From Pseudomonadota bacterium (GTDB lineage: Bacteria > Myxococcota_A > Polyangia > Polyangiales > Polyangiaceae), in the NCBI GenBank assembly GCA_023402175.1, contig JAEXCN010000395.1, positions 1 through 64,000 on the forward strand: a stretch of 64,000 nucleotides of DNA, given 5' to 3'. Position numbers and translations under genes: made by a program. The notes beneath the pieces were generated by a model. It was given only the letters and a program-made list of their open reading frames with translations, had not been told where the DNA came from and made no database searches. Numbering within the stretch: the first letter of the stretch is position 1; every line of letters starts with the position of its first letter. This document shows positions 58,211 through 64,000 of the stretch, piece after piece.

Positions 58211-59626
58211 TCACACCTCGATCGCGTCGCCTGCGCCTGGAGCGACCGCATCCGTGAGACCATTCTCCTTCATCTTCGCGATCAGCGCTTTCTGCGCGCC
58301 GTTCTCGCCGTGCACGAGCGCGATCCTGCCGAGAGGGCCGCGCTCCTTGAGCTCGGTTGCATATTCGACGAGATCGCGCTGGTCGGCGTGGGCGGAGAAG
58401 CCGTTCATCACGACGACCTCGGCGCGGAGATCCCGCTCGACGCCGAAGATCCTCACACGCGCCCGACGCTCGACGATGCGACGGCCGAGCGTGTGTGGCG
58501 CCTGGAAGCCGACGATGCAGACCGTGTTCTGCGGGCTCTCGATCGTGGCCTTCAGATGGTGCACGACACGTCCTGCCTCGCACATCCCGCTCGCCGAGAT
58601 GATCACGCACGGCTCGGGCGATGCGTCGATCGCCTTGCTCTCTTCCTTGTCGGACACGTACCGGAGCTCTTCGAACTCGAACGGCGAAGCATTCCCGCGG
58701 ATGAGCGCGCGCGTCTCGGCGTCGTAGCACTCGGGGTGAAGCCGGAAGATGTCGGTGATCTTCACCGTGAGCGGCGAATCGACGTAGACCGGCATCTTCG
58801 GCATCCGTCCGCGCCGCCGGAGCTCGTTGATGGCGTAGAGGATCTCCTGCGCGCGCTCGAGCGCGAACGACGGGATGATGACCTTGCCGCCGCGCTTGTA
58901 CGTGCGCTCGAGGACGCTTGCGAGGTCGTCTTCCATCGCGGCGATGGGCTTGTGCAAGCGATCGCCGTACGTGCTCTCGGTGAGGAGCGCGTGGGCGCCC
59001 TCGACGATCTCCGGGTCCTTCAGGATGGGCATCTTCTTTCGCCCGAGATCTCCTGTGAACACGACGCGCTTCGTCTTGCTCCCGTCGGATGCGCGTTCGT
59101 CGACGTCGATCGCCGAGACCGCGCTGCCGAGCACGTGGCCCGCATCGTAGAACGTGACGCGCATGCCGTCCGCGACGGTGACGGTGCGCCGGTAGGGGAC
59201 CGCGACCATGCGCTCGAGCACCCTCATCACGTCTTCTTCCGTGAAGAGCGGCTCGACCGGATCCATGTCCGCCTTTTCTCGCTCGATCGTCTTGTTGATG
59301 AAGCGTGCGTCGCTCGCCTGCACGAGCGCCGCGTCCTCGAGCATCACCGCGCAGAGATCGCGCGTTGCCGGTGTCGTGTAGATCGGGCCGTCGAAGCCTT
59401 GCTTCACGAGCATCGGCAGCGCCCCGGAATGGTCGATGTGCGCGTGCGAGAGGATGACGGCGTCGATGGACCTCGCGTCGACGCCTAGGTCCTGGTTCTT
59501 CGCGTTCGACTCCTTGCGCCGGCCCTGGAACATGCCGCAGTCGAGCAGCACGGAGGCGTGCTGCGTGCGGATGAGGTGCTTCGAACCGGTGACGGTCTGC
59601 GCTGCGCCGACGAACTCGATCTCCAT
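58211..59626 (-). CDS. Beta-CASP metallo-beta-lactamase ribonuclease (CPSF73-like)
   Basis: 471 aa from the ATG at 59626, with GGA 5-6 nt upstream. The MBL domain has VILSHAHIDHSGALPML (HxHxDH at 61-66), the metal aspartate in VVFTGDLGRK, then the beta-CASP insertion with KVIIPSFALERAQEILYAIN. Beta-CASP motifs follow: SASGMCEAGRVVHHLK (motif B) and VVVMNGFSAHADQRDLVEY (motif C). This is the RNA-specific group related to CPSF73/RNase J-like exonucleases (YSH1 type). It processes or degrades RNA in the cytoplasm. The longer open frame to 59725 lacks support. Confidence 0.92.
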   Translation of the reverse strand: MEIEFVGAAQTVTGSKHLIRTQHASVLLDCGMFQGRRKESNAKNQDLGVDARSIDAVILSHAHIDHSGALPMLVKQGFDGPIYTTPATRDLCAVMLEDAALVQASDARFINKTIEREKADMDPVEPLFTEEDVMRVLERMVAVPYRRTVTVADGMRVTFYDAGHVLGSAVSAIDVDERASDGSKTKRVVFTGDLGRKKMPILKDPEIVEGAHALLTESTYGDRLHKPIAAMEDDLASVLERTYKRGGKVIIPSFALERAQEILYAINELRRRGRMPKMPVYVDSPLTVKITDIFRLHPECYDAETRALIRGNASPFEFEELRYVSDKEESKAIDASPEPCVIISASGMCEAGRVVHHLKATIESPQNTVCIVGFQAPHTLGRRIVERRARVRIFGVERDLRAEVVVMNGFSAHADQRDLVEYATELKERGPLGRIALVHGENGAQKALIAKMKENGLTDAVAPGAGDAIEV

Positions 59627-59873
59627 CGCTTCCAGGCTACTCGCTTTCTTCGCCTGCGTGCCCGAGCACCTGCCTGCCGGCGAAACGACCTCGCGCCAGG
59701 TCGTCGAGATCCATGTCGCGCGCATCCGCCGGGGGTCGATCGCCGCATGGCGGACGCACAGGCGCGCGCGGCATCGCTACGACCGCTCGTGAAGCTCAGC
59801 AACTCCCTATTCGATCGATCCCGTTGGTGACCGTCGACGCGCCGTTCTCTACCATTGGGGTCGAGGACTAGGA

Positions 59874-60902
59874 TTGCGTCTGCAATGGTGCGCCGCCCGC
59901 ACTCGGGCGTGGATGGTGACGGGGCTCGTCGTCGTGTCGTGGGCATCACGCGCCGGCGCCGCCGAATTCGAGCTCGCGTGGTCCGCTCCCAGTGGTTGCC
60001 CGTCGCGTCTCGACATCATCGAAGCGACGCGCGCACGACTCCGAGAGGCCCCTTCGGAACGCCCACCTGAGGTCTTCATCCAGGGGACCGTGACGCCGGA
60101 ACAAGGCGGCTTCGTGATCTCGCTCGCGCTCCAGGACAGCTCGGGCCACGCGGTCGGCGAGCGTCAGGTGACCGTAGAGGGCGAAAGCTGCAAAGCCGTC
60201 GAGGGGCCCAGCGCCCTCTTGCTGGCGATCATGATCGCCGAACGTCCGCGGGTCGCCCCTGACACCACTCCGGACGAGCCGCGGTCGCCCGCACCCGCCG
60301 ACTCTCCTGCAGCTCGGGCGCCGCCGCAGCGGACCGAGACCACCTCTCCAGCGCGCGTCCGCGCCGCCGCGCCGCCGAGCAAGGTGCCGCCACGTCTGTC
60401 GCTCAGCGCGGCGGGAGTGACCTCGCTCGGAGTCTTGCCCGATCTCGGGGTCGGTGGCGCCTTCCGCGCGACGTACGCTCCCGGCGCGCTCATGCTCTTC
60501 GGCCTCGAGGCAGCGGCCGAAGCGGGAGGCGTCATCCACGCGGGGGCCGGCGAAGTCGGGTTTCAGCTGGTAGGCGGGGCAGCGTTTGCCGGGATTCGGA
60601 CGATCCGAACCGGTCCAGTCGAGGTTGTGGTCACCCTCGCCTCGCGAGGCGGCGCGATCCTCGTGCAGCCGAGCCGTTTTGCGGTGGTTCACTCCCAGGT
60701 CGGTACGGCTGTGCTCGCGGGCCCGGGCGTGCTGGCCCGCGCCAAGCTGGGCTCGCGCTTCTTCGTGGAGGCCTGGCCGGAGCTCGATGTGGTCTTTGTG
60801 CGCGATCGCTTCCAGATCCGGGACGGAGAGAGGGTCGACATCCATCGTCCCGACGTTCTTGCCGGCCGCCTGTCCTTGGGGCTCGGCTACGAGCTCCGCT
60901 AG
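59874..60902 (+). CDS. Hypothetical envelope protein upstream of sigma factor
   Basis: 342 aa from a TTG at 59874; an in-frame ATG at 59913 is the alternative. A short signal peptide (VTGLVVVSWASRAGA) leads into ELAWSAPSGCPSRLDIIEAT, a start seen in several myxobacterial hypothetical proteins. The N-terminal domain (about residues 30-125) is followed by a Pro/Ala linker and a C-terminal part (175-342) with alternating strands (GVGGAFRATYAPGALMLFGL, RLSLGLGYELR), which suggests an outer-membrane barrel. It is 56 nt before the ECF sigma factor gene, so they may form one transcription unit that senses the envelope. Confidence 0.7.
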   Translation: MRLQWCAARTRAWMVTGLVVVSWASRAGAAEFELAWSAPSGCPSRLDIIEATRARLREAPSERPPEVFIQGTVTPEQGGFVISLALQDSSGHAVGERQVTVEGESCKAVEGPSALLLAIMIAERPRVAPDTTPDEPRSPAPADSPAARAPPQRTETTSPARVRAAAPPSKVPPRLSLSAAGVTSLGVLPDLGVGGAFRATYAPGALMLFGLEAAAEAGGVIHAGAGEVGFQLVGGAAFAGIRTIRTGPVEVVVTLASRGGAILVQPSRFAVVHSQVGTAVLAGPGVLARAKLGSRFFVEAWPELDVVFVRDRFQIRDGERVDIHRPDVLAGRLSLGLGYELR

Positions 60903-60958
60903 CCAAAAAAAGAACAGATGCCGTTCGAATTTTTCGCCGCACCTGCCATTGGCCCATT

Positions 60959-61495
60959 GTGGATGCTTCGATCCCCCGCATCGTCGTGCATGGAGTCTCC
61001 CAAGATGGGGCTCCTGCGCGGGTGACGATCGACACACTCTTTTCGACCTACGTCGAGTTCGTGTGGCGCATCCTCCGACACTTCGGGGTCGCCGACGCCG
61101 ACCTCGACGACCAGACGCAAGAGGTCTTCATCGTCGCCCACCGGCGACTGGCGGAGTGGGACGGGCAGCAGCCACGAGCCTGGCTCTGCGCCATTGCTCG
61201 TCGCTGTGCATCGACGTACCGGCGACGGAGCCATCATCGCCGCGAGCAGCCCGTCGAGAGCGTTCCCGAAGCGCTCGACACGCGCGATCTCGCCGTGGGG
61301 ATGGAGATGGACCACCTGAACCGCGTCCTCGACTCGCTCGACGAGCAGAAGCGCACCGTCTTCCTTCTCTACGAAGTCGAACAGATGTCGATGCGTGAAA
61401 TCGCCGAAGCCGTCCAGTGCACCGTGCCGACGGCATATGCGCGTCTCGCAGCGGCGCGCCGTGAGCTCGCACGCGCTCTGGAGAAGGCCGAATGA
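60959..61495 (+). CDS. ECF-type RNA polymerase sigma factor
   Basis: 178 aa from a GTG at 60959. Region 2 (about residues 30-95) includes LFSTYVEFVWRILRHFG, DDQTQEVFIVAHRRLAEW and the region 2.4 end RAWLCAIARRCASTYRRRS. Region 4 (about 115-175) has LDSLDEQKRTVFLLYEVEQM and SMREIAEAVQCTVPTAYARL. It directs RNA polymerase to stress or envelope genes. It is followed by a membrane protein overlapping its stop (ATGA), which takes the place of an anti-sigma factor. The putative target operon with lipoproteins lies directly downstream. Confidence 0.92.
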   Translation: MDASIPRIVVHGVSQDGAPARVTIDTLFSTYVEFVWRILRHFGVADADLDDQTQEVFIVAHRRLAEWDGQQPRAWLCAIARRCASTYRRRSHHRREQPVESVPEALDTRDLAVGMEMDHLNRVLDSLDEQKRTVFLLYEVEQMSMREIAEAVQCTVPTAYARLAAARRELARALEKAE

Positions 61496-62235
61496 AGACC
61501 GATCCGACCGAGCCTCCTCGTATCGAGGAGGAGGGCCCCGAAGCTCTCCGCAGGCTGGTGCGTTCGCGCCGACGCAGTCCTGCTCCCGCCGACGTCCAGA
61601 ACATCTCGGCGCACCTCGTTGCTGCAGGCGTCCTCGGCTCGGCGCCCCAACGTGGCGCCCGGGGCGAGAAGACAATCGCGTACTTCAAGCTTGGCGCGAT
61701 TGGCCTGACGTTGTTTGGTGCATTGGCGGGCACGTGGCAGATCGTTCGGGCGCCCGCAGCGGCATCGAACGTGACATCGGTGCCGTCTCCCGCGGCGATT
61801 CGGGCGCCGGCGATCGTGTCCGAGGTCCGAGCCGACGACGTACCCGTCATCTCCGTCGACCAGCTTCCGACGGCGCAGCCCTCCACGGAGGTCGCTGCGG
61901 GCGCACGCCCAGTGGCGAGCCCCGTCAAGCCAAGCGCAAAGCCGCAGGCGGGCACCAGCGCCGCGAACCGCTCTGCGTCGGAGCTCGAGCTTCTGCAACA
62001 TGCGCAAGCGATCGTCTCGAGTGATCCGCGCGGTTCGCTCGCGCTCACGAACGAACATGCTCGCGACTATCCGTCAGGCGAGTTCGTGCAAGAGCGGGAG
62101 ACCATCGCGGTCGAGGCACTGGTTCATCTCGGTCAGAAGGAGGAAGCGAGGCGCCGCGCCCGCGCGCTCCTCGAGCGATTCCCGCGGACACCCTATTCCG
62201 CGAAGGTCGCGATGTTGCTCGGAGAGCTGCCGTAG
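61492..62235 (+). CDS. Single-pass membrane protein, partner of the sigma factor
   Basis: 247 aa, its ATG overlapping the sigma-factor stop. Residues 1-60 are cytoplasmic and charged, one membrane helix lies at about 65-85 (LGAIGLTLFGALAGTWQIV), then a Pro/Ala-rich periplasmic linker and a helical C-terminal part (about 160-245; ELELLQHAQAIVSSDPRGS, QERETIAVEALVHLGQKEEA) resembling TPR/YbgF-like repeats. No zinc-finger anti-sigma motif is present, but position and topology fit a membrane regulator of the sigma factor. This role is inferred. Confidence 0.78.
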   Translation: MKTDPTEPPRIEEEGPEALRRLVRSRRRSPAPADVQNISAHLVAAGVLGSAPQRGARGEKTIAYFKLGAIGLTLFGALAGTWQIVRAPAAASNVTSVPSPAAIRAPAIVSEVRADDVPVISVDQLPTAQPSTEVAAGARPVASPVKPSAKPQAGTSAANRSASELELLQHAQAIVSSDPRGSLALTNEHARDYPSGEFVQERETIAVEALVHLGQKEEARRRARALLERFPRTPYSAKVAMLLGELP

Positions 62236-62390
62236 TGGTGAATGCGCGAATCAAAGCGCAAATCCTGGTGCGGCACGGCACGCGTTGTTGCGTGTAGTCG
62301 ATAGTCGATCGGTAATGCAGAAAACCGAGCTTGGGCCGGCTTTCGGGCGCGACCTCGTATCGAGACGTATTTCTTTTGAGGCGATGAAAA

Positions 62391-63596
62391 ATGCTTCGAC
62401 GTATCATTCGATGCGGCACGCTGTTGACTCCAATCATGGGTGCAACCTTCGCCTGGGTATTCGGAGGTTGTGGGCGCGAGTTGCTCGTCGCCGAGGCGGA
62501 GGAGGGGGGCGCGCCATCTTTCTTAGCGGCTGACGCTTCCGACGCGGACGTGCCCGACGAGCTCACGCTGTATTGCCCGTCGAACAAGTGCCCTGCGGGA
62601 TTCACGACGTGCGGCGATTCGCGATTCCCCTGCGATGTGAACCTCAGGACCGACCGGAACAACTGCGGTGCGTGTGGGTTGGCTTGCCCGCTCAGTCCGT
62701 ACGGCCGTGAGACCTACGAGTGCGTCAACGGCCGTTGCGAGATGGCGTGCAACAAGGCGTTCTTGGCCATGGACTGCGACAAGGTCCCGGACAATGGCTG
62801 CGAGACGGATACGAACGACGACAACTGCGGGGCGTGCGGTAACAAGTGCACGGACCCCGAAAAACCGTGCGTGTTCAGGAGTGCGCAGGGCAATATCGGA
62901 TGCGGCTGCATAGACGGAAAATCCCTTTGCATGACGCCAGACCCGCAATGCATCGACACGTCGAACGATGATGTGAACTGCGGTGGATGCGGCATCCGGT
63001 GTAACCGCAAGGGTGACGGCGGAGTCCCCCCTGCAAACACGTATTACGGCTGTCGCGCAAAGAGCTGCGGAGCCCTGAAGTGCTTGCCGAACTTCAGCGA
63101 TTGCGACGGCAAACCCGAGACCGGATGTGAGACTTCGCTCCTCACGAATCAGAACTGCGGAGCGTGCGGGAGGGCCTGCGATCCGGGCCAGGACTGCCAA
63201 CTCGATTGGAATGGCGTGCCTCAATGTCTTTGCCCCGCGGGCGAGACGTTCTGCGCCTACGGCGGGTGCACCGGCCCAGGCTGCTTCGGAGCATGCACGA
63301 ACCTCGCACAAGATCCGTGGAACTGCGGGACTTGCGGGCACACCTGCATCGAGGGGACCCCGCCGACGAGCATGGGGGTGTGCACGTACGGCTCCTGCAG
63401 CCGGCGCTGCGTGCAGGGTCTGGCTGATTGCAACGGCAACTCGGAAGACGACTGTGAAACGAACATCGACAGCGATCCACGAAACTGCGGCGCTTGCGGG
63501 AACGTCTGTGATGCCGTCGCCGGTCAGGCATGTGTCCGTGGTCGATGTGTGGTGGAGCCCTGCGATCAAGACGCAGGACAGGTGACGGCGCGATGA
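62391..63596 (+). CDS. Cys-rich lipoprotein with NCGACGxxC repeats
   Basis: 401 aa. The signal region ends with WVFGGCGREL. At least seven repeats of the type NCGACGxxC are seen (RNNCGACGLAC, DDNCGACGNKC, DVNCGGCGIRC, NQNCGACGRAC, PWNCGTCGHTC, PRNCGACGNVC), spaced by 30-50 residues and often followed by a CxxGxCxxxC segment. Such repeats are typical of myxobacterial extracellular proteins and are sometimes mislabelled in databases. They probably bind calcium or form disulfide-stabilised modules at the surface. The stop overlaps the next lipoprotein gene (ATGA), so they are coexpressed; control by the nearby sigma factor is possible. Confidence 0.82.
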   Translation: MLRRIIRCGTLLTPIMGATFAWVFGGCGRELLVAEAEEGGAPSFLAADASDADVPDELTLYCPSNKCPAGFTTCGDSRFPCDVNLRTDRNNCGACGLACPLSPYGRETYECVNGRCEMACNKAFLAMDCDKVPDNGCETDTNDDNCGACGNKCTDPEKPCVFRSAQGNIGCGCIDGKSLCMTPDPQCIDTSNDDVNCGGCGIRCNRKGDGGVPPANTYYGCRAKSCGALKCLPNFSDCDGKPETGCETSLLTNQNCGACGRACDPGQDCQLDWNGVPQCLCPAGETFCAYGGCTGPGCFGACTNLAQDPWNCGTCGHTCIEGTPPTSMGVCTYGSCSRRCVQGLADCNGNSEDDCETNIDSDPRNCGACGNVCDAVAGQACVRGRCVVEPCDQDAGQVTAR

Positions 63597-64000
63597 GCAC
63601 GAAGACGTCGGTTTTCATCGCATCGTTCTCCGCGTGCGCTTCGGTGGCTGCGCTCCTCGGCGCGTGCGCGACCGACGGCGAGACCCGCCCGGAGGACAAG
63701 CCCCCGCCGAGCACGATTCCCGAACCCACGGCAGACGGCGGCGCCGACGCAACGACGGCTGAAGCCGATGCGGGGGCGTGCGCCGATTGCGACTACTTCC
63801 CCGAGACGTGCACGCCCGAGGTGCTCTGTCCGAACGGTCCCTTCGATCCGAAAGGACTCGGCGCAGGGCTCAGCCCAATGGCGCAGATCAACGTCATCCG
63901 CGGTCGCTCGACGAACGATGTCTGGGTGGCGGGCGCGATGGGGGCACTCGCTCACTTCGACGGGACGTCATGGGCCGTCTCGGATCCCGGAGCCAAGGAA
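63593..64000 (+). CDS. Lipoprotein with propeller-like repeats (3' end outside window)
   Basis: 136 codons are visible from the ATG at 63593, which overlaps the Cys-rich gene. A lipoprotein signal (SFSACASVAALLGACATDG) is followed by a Pro/Asp-rich linker and a small Cys cluster (CADCDYFPETC). A segment INVIRGRSTNDVWVAGAMGA then begins, continuing LAHFDGTSWAV. The NDVWVAG...HFDGTSW pattern is the repeat of secreted beta-propellers common in myxobacteria. The gene runs off the end of the window. It belongs to the same transcription unit as the Cys-rich lipoprotein. Confidence 0.8.
   Translation, partial: MSTKTSVFIASFSACASVAALLGACATDGETRPEDKPPPSTIPEPTADGGADATTAEADAGACADCDYFPETCTPEVLCPNGPFDPKGLGAGLSPMAQINVIRGRSTNDVWVAGAMGALAHFDGTSWAVSDPGAKE

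Noticed and set aside
60885..60911. Stem GGCTA/TAGCC followed by seven A as a terminator
   Set aside because: The A-run is on the plus strand after the stem, so neither strand has a T-run following the hairpin; it also overlaps the gene end.
62391..63596. Enzymatic annotation of the NCGACG-repeat protein
   Set aside because: Proteins of this type sometimes carry enzyme names in databases, but no catalytic motif is present; only Cys-rich repeats are visible.
1..64000. tRNA, rRNA, CRISPR arrays, insertion sequences, integrases or phage genes
   Set aside because: None was recognised by reading; gaps between genes are short and contain no array of repeats or transposase remnants.

Overview
The window looks like chromosomal DNA of a high-GC myxobacterium (phylum Myxococcota, possibly a Polyangiales relative). 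Several things point that way: dense GC-rich coding with GTG/TTG starts, many lipoproteins including Cys-rich NCGACGN-type ones, a MYXO-CTERM-like surface anchor, a kinase fused to TPR repeats, an alkyl-DHAP-synthase-type ether-lipid enzyme, and a myxobacterial-type retron. I saw no rRNA, tRNA, CRISPR array, insertion sequence or phage gene. Apart from the retron it reads as ordinary vertically inherited chromosome.

Layout. 1-4840: response regulator (cut by the window edge), RluA-type pseudouridine synthase, PDZ-domain sensor kinase and its NarL-type regulator. 4857-7832 (minus strand): POT peptide transporter, small membrane protein, extensin-like lipoprotein. 7901-11396: hrcA, a double cyclic-nucleotide-domain protein and a His-rich CDF metal exporter. 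11621-12631: Cys-rich lipoprotein. 13014-15860: the envelope cluster skp-lpxD-fabZ-lpxA. 15958-20953 (minus): MBL-fold lipoprotein, M23 peptidase with MYXO-CTERM tail, lipoprotein, and a pxpBC fusion with pxpA (5-oxoproline degradation). 21095-28635: LemA, AGPS-like FAD enzyme, beta-propeller lipoprotein (minus), acyltransferase and DAACS symporter. 28759-29514: secreted c-type cytochrome-like protein. 29569-31074 (minus): a retron, meaning a reverse transcriptase preceded by a recognisable msr-msd RNA. 31312-34922: fadN-like/fadA beta-oxidation pair. 35175-39158: DUF1264 lipoprotein, DEAD-box helicase coupled to a lipoprotein. 39343-40635: FAD monooxygenase. 40652-50495 (minus): a nine-gene operon with a PstS-like binding protein, OprP-like porin, ExbB, ExbD, TonB, TonB-dependent receptor and accessory lipoproteins. 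51262-53260: orphan PhoB-type regulator with Glu in place of the phospho-acceptor Asp, then an ammonium transporter. 53538-59626: IF2N-domain basic protein, YceI-like protein, glutathione transferase, Ser/Thr kinase-TPR protein and beta-CASP RNase. 59874-64000: hypothetical envelope protein, ECF sigma factor with a membrane partner, and Cys-rich and propeller-like lipoproteins running off the end.

The most notable element is the retron. Reading leftwards on the minus strand, a 17-nt a1 repeat (31074-31058) is followed at once by an AGC branch site, two msr hairpins, an msd hairpin and the a2 repeat (30924-30908), which lies 13 nt before the RT start. No effector gene is adjacent. The second notable block is the outer-membrane uptake operon (40652-50495), whose receptor itself carries a TonB-C-like domain at its N terminus and whose leader contains two perfect inverted repeats.

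Several operon-heading genes lack a Shine-Dalgarno sequence and instead have a TANNNT hexamer 6-12 nt before the start codon, suggesting leaderless transcripts. All calls come from reading the sequence and its translations. No database search was run.
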